A DNA stretch of 34,976 nucleotides, taken from positions 1 through 34,976 of the forward strand of contig JAGBMA010000110.1 in the NCBI GenBank assembly GCA_017635095.1, read 5' to 3'. A program made the position numbers and the translations under genes. The DNA is from Ruminiclostridium sp. GTDB taxonomy: Bacteria; Bacillota; Clostridia; Oscillospirales; Ruminococcaceae. Of the stretch, positions 24,382-31,827 are shown piece after piece (position 1 is the stretch's first letter; every line of letters begins with the position of its first letter). The notes below the pieces were generated by a model. The model was not told where the DNA came from and made no database searches. It worked only from the letters and a program-made list of their open reading frames with translations.

Positions 24382-26001
24382 TCAAAATGCAGAGAAGTCG
24401 AACGGGGCAGAAGTGGTGTCTGACTCAACGAGTTCCGTCGTTGAATCAGGAGCTTCTGTTTCAGTTGCTGCTGTCGTTTCTTCCGAAGGCGTATCGGTCG
24501 TATATGAAACATCAGAAGTGTCGGTGGAATCAGTTTCCTCTGGTGTAGCAGTAGTATCGGCATTTGATGTCATTTCTTCATAAGAAGTTACCACTGTTGT
24601 TTCGCTCTCGTTTGTGCTCTCCACGGGAGCAGTTGTTGTCACCGATGTTTCCGGCTTGTTTTCATTGTCTGTTCTCGCCGCTTCCTCATTTGAAGGCTGT
24701 TCGCTGCTCGCGGGTACATAAGGAGTACCGTCATATCCACCTGTATCATCAAACAGGAATACGATATTTGACCTGTTGGATGTCCTATAACCCGCACACC
24801 CGAAGGTAAACCACTGCTTCAGCTCCACAACGCCGTCAACATTCAGTATCCTGCCGCATTTTTCGTTCACAGACAGAATACCGAGCGGATTTAAGGTCTG
24901 AAGGTCGGCTGCCAGCAGGTCTCCGCCGGATGTATATCCATATATTATAATAAGTGTCTCGCCGTAGTTCTCACGGTACAGAGAAGCAGCAACCGTTTTC
25001 CCATTATTTATTGCAGAATACACCTTCGCTATATCTTCAAGAGATGTGCTGTTCATGGAAAAGCGCTCCGGTTCAAGCTCATAAGGCGGTACGGTAATTT
25101 CCAGAACGGTATCCTGACGGTTTACACCGACCTTGTCACAGTCCATAACCGGATAGCACTTGAACAGCCCGTAATTCCCATAATCAGGCAATATGAAGTC
25201 CAGAATTTGCCCAAAGGTATCGTTATCGAGATAAGAGATGTCCCCGAAAGCTTCAAGCTTGTAATACTTCTTCATATTCTCTGTGAAAAATACAACTCTC
25301 CCGCCACCGCTAATATGATAGGCATTGCTGTCCGGATTGTACGGAAGCTCCTTATGTATGCCGTCCTTATACAGATATGCGTGTCCGTTATCGGGAAACT
25401 GCGCCCAGCCGCTGAAATTGGAGAATTCATACCCATCGAGCGTCTTTACTACTCCGCCGTAAGTCTTGCTGTACAGATTATCCGCCCATAATACGACATT
25501 TCCCACCTTATACGGCGTTCCCGTGGCATTTCCGTTGGATTCGTCTATTGACGATACATACGACTGGAGCTTGTTGTTCCATTGTATAGGGCTTGTGTTG
25601 AGCGAGTAGATCTCGATATAATCTGTAAGACCGTCGTCATCTGTGTCCTGTCTGTACGGATCTGTGCCGTACATAGTCTCCAGTGCATTTGAAAGCCCGT
25701 CACCGTCAAAATCTTCGTCCGGGTATGTGTTGTAGTACGCCTGCCCGGTTCTTATCATCTCTTTATCTACGGTTGCGAGTGCCGGGTAAGACAGCGCAGG
25801 AACAGGGGTAGAGATCATTGCCGGTATGTATACCGTTCCCAGAATGACGGAAGCGGCTCCCAAAGCTATAAGGGGACCTTTTTTCAAGGGTTTCTTAGCC
25901 TTTATAGGGCGTCCGCTCTCGTCAAAACCCAAAATCTCCGGCTTTTCGTTTCTGCGGGCGGCTCTGCTGTTCTTCATTTTCTTCTTGACCAAATTTGACA
26001 T
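24382..26001 (-). CDS. Membrane-anchored TSP3/EF-hand-like repeat surface protein
   Basis: A 539-aa protein. A basic cytoplasmic N-terminus (residues 1-41) precedes one membrane segment (about 42-63), so the remainder is outside. Residues 95-130 carry two thrombospondin type-3-like calcium loops (DEDFDGDGLSNALETMYGTD and DTDDDGLTDYIEI), as in many bacterial surface proteins. A large unrecognised globular domain (about 150-440) and a Thr/Ser/Glu-rich tail (about 445-539) complete it. There is no LPXTG. AAGGAAC lies about 9 nt before the ATG. It follows the micro-ORF pair under motif copy C and precedes the ATPase operon, so it may be the surface or wall-spanning part of the system, perhaps a recognition protein. 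Function is inferred from layout. Confidence 0.72.
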   Translation of the reverse strand: MSNLVKKKMKNSRAARRNEKPEILGFDESGRPIKAKKPLKKGPLIALGAASVILGTVYIPAMISTPVPALSYPALATVDKEMIRTGQAYYNTYPDEDFDGDGLSNALETMYGTDPYRQDTDDDGLTDYIEIYSLNTSPIQWNNKLQSYVSSIDESNGNATGTPYKVGNVVLWADNLYSKTYGGVVKTLDGYEFSNFSGWAQFPDNGHAYLYKDGIHKELPYNPDSNAYHISGGGRVVFFTENMKKYYKLEAFGDISYLDNDTFGQILDFILPDYGNYGLFKCYPVMDCDKVGVNRQDTVLEITVPPYELEPERFSMNSTSLEDIAKVYSAINNGKTVAASLYRENYGETLIIIYGYTSGGDLLAADLQTLNPLGILSVNEKCGRILNVDGVVELKQWFTFGCAGYRTSNRSNIVFLFDDTGGYDGTPYVPASSEQPSNEEAARTDNENKPETSVTTTAPVESTNESETTVVTSYEEMTSNADTTATPEETDSTDTSDVSYTTDTPSEETTAATETEAPDSTTELVESDTTSAPFDFSAF

Positions 26002-26057
26002 CGTTAATAGTTCCTTTCTTCGGGTTCCTTCAAAAATAGTTTAAACTGTTTGCTTGT

Positions 26058-26254
26058 TCATAACCTTGGCGGCAAAGTATCGAAATCTTTTTTTCTGCAG
26101 CCATATAGTTTTCCGAGAGAGAATGCAGCCGTATTTATCATTTCTTCGGTAAAACCCTTCTCCTTCAGCTCGGTAAGATAGCAATTAGCTTCAGATCCAG
26201 TTGCCCATACAGTAATGAATTTGCTTGGTTTCTCAGACTCCTATGCTTCGACAT
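26058..26254 (-). pseudogene. Small gene apparently broken by a one-base frameshift near its start
   Basis: A strong AAAAAGGAGG followed by an ATG at 26254 opens a frame that leaves the expected track within five codons and stops after 29 codons. In the next frame a much more protein-like sequence continues to 26058 (SKFITVWATGSEANCYLTEL at first, ending FDTLPPRL). The span is 197 nt, one base short of 66 codons, so one inserted base near 26240 would restore a 65-aa protein. This may be a mutation, a sequencing error or a programmed frameshift. Protein family unknown. Confidence 0.5.
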
Positions 26255-26369
26255 AGTATACCTCCTTTTTCTTCATTGACCCGGAGTTCATGTGTAATGA
26301 ACCATTGCCGTTATTGCCTTTGTGCAACCATACAAGACATATCCTGATGGCTGCGATGTTGGATGACAT
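26241..26369 (-). CDS. Micro-ORF of 42 aa under motif copy C
   Basis: An ATG at 26369 with AAAGGAGG 9 nt upstream opens a 42-codon frame that ends in TAG, overlapping the next ribosome binding site and ATG (26254) by 14 nt. The peptide begins MSSNIAAIRICLVWLHKGNN and ends KKKEVYYVEA. The shared motif lies 49 nt before the start. It could be a leader peptide that couples translation of the following genes, or a functional microprotein. It is too short to assign a family. Confidence 0.5.
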   Translation of the reverse strand: MSSNIAAIRICLVWLHKGNNGNGSLHMNSGSMKKKEVYYVEA

Positions 26370-26417
26370 AGTTATTGACCTCCTTTAAGAAAATAGGTTT
26401 GAAAAAACTCTTCTATG

Positions 26418-26436
26418 TATATTATGATTACGCAAG
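26418..26436 (-). promoter_or_regulatory. Shared regulon motif, copy C
   Basis: CTTGCGTAATCATAATATA on the minus strand, identical to copies B and D. It precedes the micro-ORF, the frameshifted small gene and the TSP3 protein. The upstream 25 bp resemble those of copy B. Confidence 0.75.
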
Positions 26437-26486
26437 ATGACTTTGGAGAGCAATTGTGAACAGTTTCAAAATAAGAAGATAAGCTC

Positions 26487-26524
26487 TTGACAATATAACA
26501 ATATTTGTGTATAATATTGTTATA
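26487..26524 (+). promoter_or_regulatory. Toxin-antitoxin promoter with overlapping operator palindrome
   Basis: TTGACA (26487-26492), a 17-bp spacer and TATAAT (26510-26515) form a consensus sigma-A promoter for the rightward toxin-antitoxin pair. A perfect 12-bp inverted repeat (TATAACAATATT at 26494-26505, AATATTGTTATA at 26513-26524, 7-bp gap) overlaps the spacer and -10 element. It fits an operator for antitoxin autorepression. Confidence 0.85.
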
Positions 26525-26546
26525 GATTTTAAGAGGAGGGTTAAAT

Positions 26547-26810
26547 ATGCCGAATATAAGATCAAGCGCAGACCTCAGAAACGGTTACAATGAGATATCC
26601 ACTTTCTGCCATACCTATAATGAACCTGTATTTATCACAAAGAATGGCAAGGGCGATCTTGCTGTAATGAGTATTGAAGCTTATGAAGCACTTGTGGGAA
26701 GATTTGAGCTGTACGACTTGATAAAAGACGGACTGTCCGATGTCGAAAACGGGAACACCAGACCATTTGCCGAGGCAATGGCAAGTATCAGGGAGCGCCG
26801 CCGGAAATGA
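26547..26810 (+). CDS. Phd/YefM-family antitoxin
   Basis: An 87-aa protein with the Phd/YefM DNA-binding fold: MPNIRSSADLRNGYNEISTF, then EPVFITKNGKGDLAVMSIEAYEAL, the hallmark segment of this family. The C-terminal third, ending in a basic RERRRK, should wrap and neutralise the toxin. GAGGAGG is 7 nt before the ATG, and the stop overlaps the toxin start as ATGA. The preceding palindrome over the promoter is its likely operator. It is the only rightward unit inside the leftward block. Confidence 0.88.
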   Translation: MPNIRSSADLRNGYNEISTFCHTYNEPVFITKNGKGDLAVMSIEAYEALVGRFELYDLIKDGLSDVENGNTRPFAEAMASIRERRRK

Positions 26811-27142
26811 CATACAGCGTTCACATCACAAATAAAGGTGAGCAGGACATCATTGAAGCGGCAGATTATATTGAATTCACGCTGCTTAATCCCAGTGCCG
26901 CTGACAGTCTCCTTGATGCCGCCGAGAATGAGATAGGAAAGCTTTCCTTTATGCCGGAGAAGTATCCGATAATCGACGACCCGGTATTGAAGAAATGGGA
27001 AATTAGGTTTATCCCGGTCAAGAACTATCTGGCGTTTTATGTCATAGATGAAGATACCCACACAGTACACATAATCAGATTTCTCCACGGAAAGAGAAAT
27101 TGGCAAAAAATACTTTGTTATGAGTCGTTTACAACAGAATAA
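26807..27142 (+). CDS. RelE/ParE-family toxin
   Basis: A 111-aa toxin of the RelE/ParE superfamily: MTYSVHITNKGEQDIIEAADYIEF at the N-terminus, KLSFMPEKYPII in the middle, and the C-terminal strand IRFIPVKNYLAFYVIDEDTHTVHIIRFLHGKRNW. The HIIRFLHGKRNW ending and the P-x-x-YP segment fit ParE-type members (gyrase poisons) somewhat better than RelE-type ribonucleases, but the target cannot be read from sequence alone. Translation is coupled to the antitoxin through ATGA. Confidence 0.85.
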   Translation: MTYSVHITNKGEQDIIEAADYIEFTLLNPSAADSLLDAAENEIGKLSFMPEKYPIIDDPVLKKWEIRFIPVKNYLAFYVIDEDTHTVHIIRFLHGKRNWQKILCYESFTTE

Positions 27143-27146
27143 AAAG

Positions 27147-27179
27147 AAGAACCACTGTATTTATCATACGGTGGTTCTT
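27147..27179. terminator. Bidirectional terminator between toxin and recD2
   Basis: A 13-bp stem with one G-U pair (arms 27147-27159 and 27167-27179, 7-nt loop) lies between the convergent toxin and RecD2 genes. The minus-strand side is followed by CTTTTTATT, a good leftward terminator; rightward it is followed by GCGTTTTAA. Confidence 0.75.
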
Positions 27180-27193
27180 GCGTTTTAATGGTG

Positions 27194-29335
27194 TTAATCC
27201 TGTATCATCCAGCGCTTCAGCAAAGAGTTCCTGTTTATAGCAGAGACCTTTCGTATAGCCATGTCAACAGCCTTAGCTTCGCCGAACATGATCAGCCTTT
27301 CCTTGGCACGGCTTATTGCCGTGTAAAGCAAATTCTTCTGGAGCATTATATAATGCTCGTTGGTAAAGCAGGTTATGACGGTTTTGACTTCGGAACCCTG
27401 AGCCTTATGTATTGTAATAACATAAGACAGCGTGAGATTTTTGGCGTCAGCAGCAGTGTATTCCACAGTACGCCCGTCATCAAAGGTCACTGTCATATAG
27501 GCGTCGGATATTTCCGTTACCGAGCCGCAGTCACCGTTATAGACATCCCTCTCGTCATCGTTCTTTGTTTGCATCACGCGGTCATTGAGCCTGAATTCGA
27601 GATTTTTTGTGGCAGGAAAGGTTTTTGACCCGTCTTCCGGGTTTATTCTGTCCCGTATTACCTGATTAAGCGTGTTGGCCGCTGTATTGCTTCGGGTCTT
27701 CATAGGGACGATGACCTGTACATCCTTTACAGATGAAGCGGCTACTGCGTTTATGAAAGCGTCAACGACCGCCTGTCCGGTATCTTCCTTCGGCATTTCA
27801 CGGAAAATGAAGTCAGGACCGAGAGAGAAAAACTTCAGACCCCTGCCTTTCTTGATAGCCTCCGCGTTTGTAGCAATAGCGCCGCCAAATCTGTGTGTAA
27901 ACAACAGCGTTACTGTCGGTACTAACGGCGAATCGACAAGTTCCCTGAACAGACAGCCCGGTCCGATAGGCGGAAGCTGATCCACATCGCCTATCATAAC
28001 GACCCACACCTTTGCTTTCGGATTGCAGTCTATTGCCTTGAACATCTTGCTTGCAAGGAAAATGTCGATCATTGACGACTCATCAATAACAAACAGATAG
28101 TCCTCAAAGTCATCAAGTCTAAGACAATTATCCCCAAAGCCGCACATACGGTGAATGGTCGTTGCTTCAAGCCCGGTGGATTCTTTCATACGCCTTGACG
28201 CTTTTCCCGTAGGAGCCGCAAGGTATATATTGTCTTTACGCCCTCCACAAGCAATAAAAGCTGATATTATAGCTTTTATAACGGTTGTTTTTCCTGTACC
28301 GGGTCCGCCGGTCACAACGGAGATACAGTTTTTCAGCGCGTTGTGTACAGCGTTCTTCTGCTGTATCTCGTAGGTCATGCCAGTTTTGAGTTCAGCCTCT
28401 CGCAGCGCCTCATCTACTTTCTTTTCGTCATAGAGCCTGTAGTGATTTCTAAGACTTTTCGCAACAAACCGAGCGCAGAGCTTTTCACAGTTTAGCAGAT
28501 TCGTAAGATACAGCTTGTCGTTATCCACAAGCACCGCGTCTCCCGCCTGTATCATCTGCGCGATCTGCTCCGCTATGACATCATCTGATACCGTGATACC
28601 GTCAACAAGCTCATTGACCTTGCGGCGAACACTGTTCACATTGTAATAACAATGTCCTTCTTCGCAAATAGTTTCCATAGCGTAGTATATTGCCGCTTTG
28701 ACCCGCATAGGGTCGTTTGCGTCGATACCCGATTTCTTTGCCAGCTCATCAGCCTTCTTGAACCCAAATCCGTCTATCTCGATGATACGGTAAGGATTTC
28801 GCTGTATAGTTTCAACAGCTCTGTCACCGTATTTCCGGTAGATCGTATTGATCTGGTTTCTTGTTGCCTCTCCGCCAAAGTATGAGATAAGCTCCAGTAT
28901 GGTTGACGACTGGTTATAGCACTCATGTATGGTTCTTGCCTTATCAAGCGTTATTCCGGATACTTCCGCCAGTCTTTCCCAAGCCGTACTGATGATCTTT
29001 TCTGTATCCTCACCGAAGGTTTTTACTATTTTTTCGGCAAGTGCCGGTCCTACACCTTTTATAAAGCCAGACATCAGTACGCTCTTTATATCAACATTTC
29101 CGTCCGTATATATTCTGGCGCTTGTTGCCTTGAGCTGATATCCGTATTTCGTATTGACATATTCGCCCTCCATAGAAACTCTGTCTCCGACTGCTACACC
29201 GAAAAGCTTTGCAAAAAATCTCACCTTTGAGTGCATTCCGTCTGGGAAAGCGGTCGGCTTCTCCAGCGCCACAATGCCGGCAGCTGCGTCATCGCTTGAA
29301 AAAAACAGCTTTTCAATTGTGCCTTCAACCTGCAT
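27194..29335 (-). CDS. recD2: RecD2-type superfamily 1B DNA helicase (first)
   Basis: A 713-aa 5'-3' helicase of the RecD2 (ExoV alpha-like) family. After an N-terminal OB-like region and helix-hairpin-helix repeats (about residues 80-200: GVGPALAEKIVKTFG, VSGITLDKARTI), the SF1 motor begins at Walker A VTGGPGTGKTTVIKA near 337, Walker B is FVIDESSMID, and the C-terminal HKAQGSEVKTVI and YTAISRAKERL blocks are motifs V and VI. All helicase motifs look intact. GGAGGAG precedes the ATG, which overlaps the upstream RecD2-like gene by 11 nt. The pair is read from motif copy D. In this setting it may process DNA entering or leaving through the transfer machine. Confidence 0.92.
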   Translation of the reverse strand: MQVEGTIEKLFFSSDDAAAGIVALEKPTAFPDGMHSKVRFFAKLFGVAVGDRVSMEGEYVNTKYGYQLKATSARIYTDGNVDIKSVLMSGFIKGVGPALAEKIVKTFGEDTEKIISTAWERLAEVSGITLDKARTIHECYNQSSTILELISYFGGEATRNQINTIYRKYGDRAVETIQRNPYRIIEIDGFGFKKADELAKKSGIDANDPMRVKAAIYYAMETICEEGHCYYNVNSVRRKVNELVDGITVSDDVIAEQIAQMIQAGDAVLVDNDKLYLTNLLNCEKLCARFVAKSLRNHYRLYDEKKVDEALREAELKTGMTYEIQQKNAVHNALKNCISVVTGGPGTGKTTVIKAIISAFIACGGRKDNIYLAAPTGKASRRMKESTGLEATTIHRMCGFGDNCLRLDDFEDYLFVIDESSMIDIFLASKMFKAIDCNPKAKVWVVMIGDVDQLPPIGPGCLFRELVDSPLVPTVTLLFTHRFGGAIATNAEAIKKGRGLKFFSLGPDFIFREMPKEDTGQAVVDAFINAVAASSVKDVQVIVPMKTRSNTAANTLNQVIRDRINPEDGSKTFPATKNLEFRLNDRVMQTKNDDERDVYNGDCGSVTEISDAYMTVTFDDGRTVEYTAADAKNLTLSYVITIHKAQGSEVKTVITCFTNEHYIMLQKNLLYTAISRAKERLIMFGEAKAVDMAIRKVSAINRNSLLKRWMIQD

Positions 29336-31478
29336 TTTTATTCAACTCCTCCTTTATTCGTCTGGCAAGAGTAGTTCTTCTCTTACCCTCATCACTGTTA
29401 CTTACCGCAAGCTCAATACTTCCTTGTGAGCCGATAAGTATTACTGACTGCTTTGCACGCGTTACGGCGGTATATAGGATATTTCGCTTTAACATACCGC
29501 TTTTGGGCAGGGATATAATGACATTCTGAAACTCCGAGCCCTGCGCACGATGAACGGTTATAGCATACGCCAGCTGCAGCTCATCCAGATTATCTCTCGG
29601 TAGATGTATTATCGTTCCGTTCATATCTATAGTGATCTCATTACCAAGTATCTCCAAGATAATGCCGAGATCGCCGTTGGAATAGCCCTTATTGGGTCTG
29701 TTCTTCGTGAAGATAACCTTATCTCCGGTCAGAAAACGATTTTCACCATAAACAATGCTATTCCGTGGATTTGGATTAAGTATAGCCTGCATTCTCTGAT
29801 TTATCTCGATAGTGCCGCCCTTCCCCTTATTCATAGGACATAGGATCTGCAATCTGAACGGATCCTGCTTACAATGAAGCTTTGAGGTTATGGTACATAC
29901 GGTTTCCGTTATATGGAGCTGCTCCGCCTTGATTATCTTAAAGTCGTCCGCCTCAACAAGCCTTGAATTTCCTGTATTTATCGCATTTGCGTTCCTGATT
30001 ATCGAAGAACCTTCATTCTGTCTGAATACCTGCTTCAGCTGCATTACCGGAAGGCATCCGCTTGAGATACATTCTCCGAAGAAGTCGCCTGCACCTACCG
30101 ATTTTATCTGATCCATATCGCCGGAAATCAAAATGAATGCGCCGCTTTTCACAGCAGACAGCAGTATGCTTGCAAGGCTCTGGTCGATCATCGAACCCTC
30201 ATCAACTATTATAAGATTGGCAGGAATGGGATCGGACATATCCTTGTGCTTTGATTCTCCATTATCCCCGGGAATGTAATCAAGAAGCCGATGTATGGTA
30301 GTCGCTTCCATACCGGTAGATTCCGCAAGTCTCCTTGCCGCTCTTCCGGAGGGAGCACACAGCTTTATCTCGCCGTAAGGAACCATTTGCTTGAATGCAG
30401 CTATTATGACACGCATTACTGTCGTTTTACCCGTACCCGGACCACCGGTAATGATACCGATGCCCCTGCATTTCAGTATTCCGATAGCATTTTTCTGCTC
30501 ATCGGAAAGACGCACTCCGCATATCCTTTCGGCAATCTCTCCGACCCGCGGAGTGTATGGCAGCGGTTTAGCCGTATTCCGAAGCCGCATAAGCTGCTTT
30601 GCTATGTTTACCTCATCGTTATACGCTCTGCTCAGATATACTCTGATATCATCAGTGCCGTCTGTAACAAGGTATGGGTTCGACCTTACCGATGTCTTAT
30701 ACAGTGACGGCGGCAGAATAGTATCCGATATCACCATCAGCTTTTCCTTTGAGCGACTGTAAAGCTCGTCATAGGGCAGGAATATATCTCCGTCCTTTTC
30801 CGCGGCAGTCAAAACTTGCTTTAACAAAGAGATTATCCTGTTGCGGTTGTATAAGCTGCCGCCGTTTTCTATGGCAATAGCGTCACAGGTCTCGAATGAT
30901 ACCCCGTAGTTCTCCAGCTCATAGGGTTCGCTGCATATCTTCTTTATTGCACCTCTGCCGTACTCGGAGACGAGCCTTGACAGAGCATCGTAACCGATAC
31001 CACGCTTTATACTGTAATCAAGGATCTTTTTCCAGTACAGAGAGTTCGCCACAGCATTTACTATTGCGGCAGCCTGCTTCTGAGAAACAGGTATAACAGA
31101 GCATACCTTTATAATAGAGTCCGCAGAAGTTATCCACCTGTAAATATCGGTTCCGTATTCGATGATCAGACTTCCGGCATCTTCTACCGAAAGTCCTATA
31201 TACTCACTTGACAGGAACCTGATCGCCGCCGTATCCGTCTTATATTCCGATAAGATCTTCTTTACCTCCAGATACTTGCCGCGGTCGCTGCTCTTGACAA
31301 CACATTCCATTGAAATATATTCAGAAACATATATGGGAGGAGTAATCCCTTTACAGGTCACATTCCCATAGATATTTATGAAATCCAGCGTGCTGCCTAT
31401 TGGTTTCAGCGAAAATATCGTATATCCGGTCTTCTGGTCTTTTATCAGCGTTTTCTCATAATAACCTGATATTAACAC
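29325..31478 (-). CDS. RecD2-type superfamily 1B DNA helicase (second, paralogous), GTG start
   Basis: A 717-aa RecD2-like helicase, about the same length as the neighbour but clearly diverged. Motifs: Walker A ITGGPGTGKTTVMRV near residue 343, Walker B LIIVDEGSMIDQ, GDMDQIKSVGAGDFFGE, and the C-terminal HRAQGSEFQNVI and YTAVTRAKQSV blocks, so an active motor is expected. The N-terminal region (about 1-200) is less conserved. The start is the GTG at 31478, with GGAGGAG 5 nt upstream; motif copy D lies 34 nt upstream. It may unwind a different substrate or work as a partner of the downstream RecD2. Confidence 0.9.
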   Translation of the reverse strand: MLISGYYEKTLIKDQKTGYTIFSLKPIGSTLDFINIYGNVTCKGITPPIYVSEYISMECVVKSSDRGKYLEVKKILSEYKTDTAAIRFLSSEYIGLSVEDAGSLIIEYGTDIYRWITSADSIIKVCSVIPVSQKQAAAIVNAVANSLYWKKILDYSIKRGIGYDALSRLVSEYGRGAIKKICSEPYELENYGVSFETCDAIAIENGGSLYNRNRIISLLKQVLTAAEKDGDIFLPYDELYSRSKEKLMVISDTILPPSLYKTSVRSNPYLVTDGTDDIRVYLSRAYNDEVNIAKQLMRLRNTAKPLPYTPRVGEIAERICGVRLSDEQKNAIGILKCRGIGIITGGPGTGKTTVMRVIIAAFKQMVPYGEIKLCAPSGRAARRLAESTGMEATTIHRLLDYIPGDNGESKHKDMSDPIPANLIIVDEGSMIDQSLASILLSAVKSGAFILISGDMDQIKSVGAGDFFGECISSGCLPVMQLKQVFRQNEGSSIIRNANAINTGNSRLVEADDFKIIKAEQLHITETVCTITSKLHCKQDPFRLQILCPMNKGKGGTIEINQRMQAILNPNPRNSIVYGENRFLTGDKVIFTKNRPNKGYSNGDLGIILEILGNEITIDMNGTIIHLPRDNLDELQLAYAITVHRAQGSEFQNVIISLPKSGMLKRNILYTAVTRAKQSVILIGSQGSIELAVSNSDEGKRRTTLARRIKEELNKNAG

Positions 31479-31511
31479 CTATACTCCTCCCTTCATCAAA
31501 TCTTTCATACT

Positions 31512-31530
31512 TATATTATGATTACGCAAG
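31512..31530 (-). promoter_or_regulatory. Shared regulon motif, copy D (helicase pair)
   Basis: CTTGCGTAATCATAATATA on the minus strand, identical to copies B and C, ends 34 nt before the GTG of the RecD2-like gene. It faces away from the divergent sigma-factor gene. Confidence 0.75.
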
Positions 31531-31827
31531 TGACCGAATAGAAGAAAGAGGTGAAGGACTGATCCTGTAAAAGAAACATTGAGTATGAGAAATGGCACTA
31601 TCGCCATTATAACGAAGAAGTGTGTGCAATATGCACAAAAACGCCTTTTTTTTACTATCTTTACGACCTTTGCAAAGTATGATTTGTTTTATTTTCATAA
31701 AATCCATTTTAAATATTTGTGCAGGATTTTACGAACTTTCTTCCTAAATTCGACTATATTCGCCACAAAAATCGGTTATAATGAAGAAAAAAGGAGAATA
31801 ATCCGAATTATTACAGGAGGGATGTAT
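31531..31827 (+). promoter_or_regulatory. Divergent intergenic region with probable sigma-factor promoter
   Basis: An AT-rich 300-bp region with no convincing gene. TATAAT at 31777-31782 is a good -10 candidate for the sigma-factor gene about 46 nt before its start; no clear -35 box lies at the right distance. The shared motif is not seen upstream of the sigma gene, so it is probably driven by another form of polymerase or an activator. Confidence 0.45.

Noticed and set aside
26058-26369. Read-through of the TAG at 26241-26243 joining the micro-ORF to the downstream frame
   Set aside because: The frames do line up, but TAG read-through is not known in this kind of organism and a strong ribosome binding site with ATG lies just before it, so a one-base loss in a separate gene is the simpler reading.
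31579-31827. N-terminal extension of the sigma factor to 31579
   Set aside because: The extension is an AT-rich intergenic translation without a ribosome binding site and it covers the likely -10 box; the ATG at 31828 has AGGAGG at proper distance.
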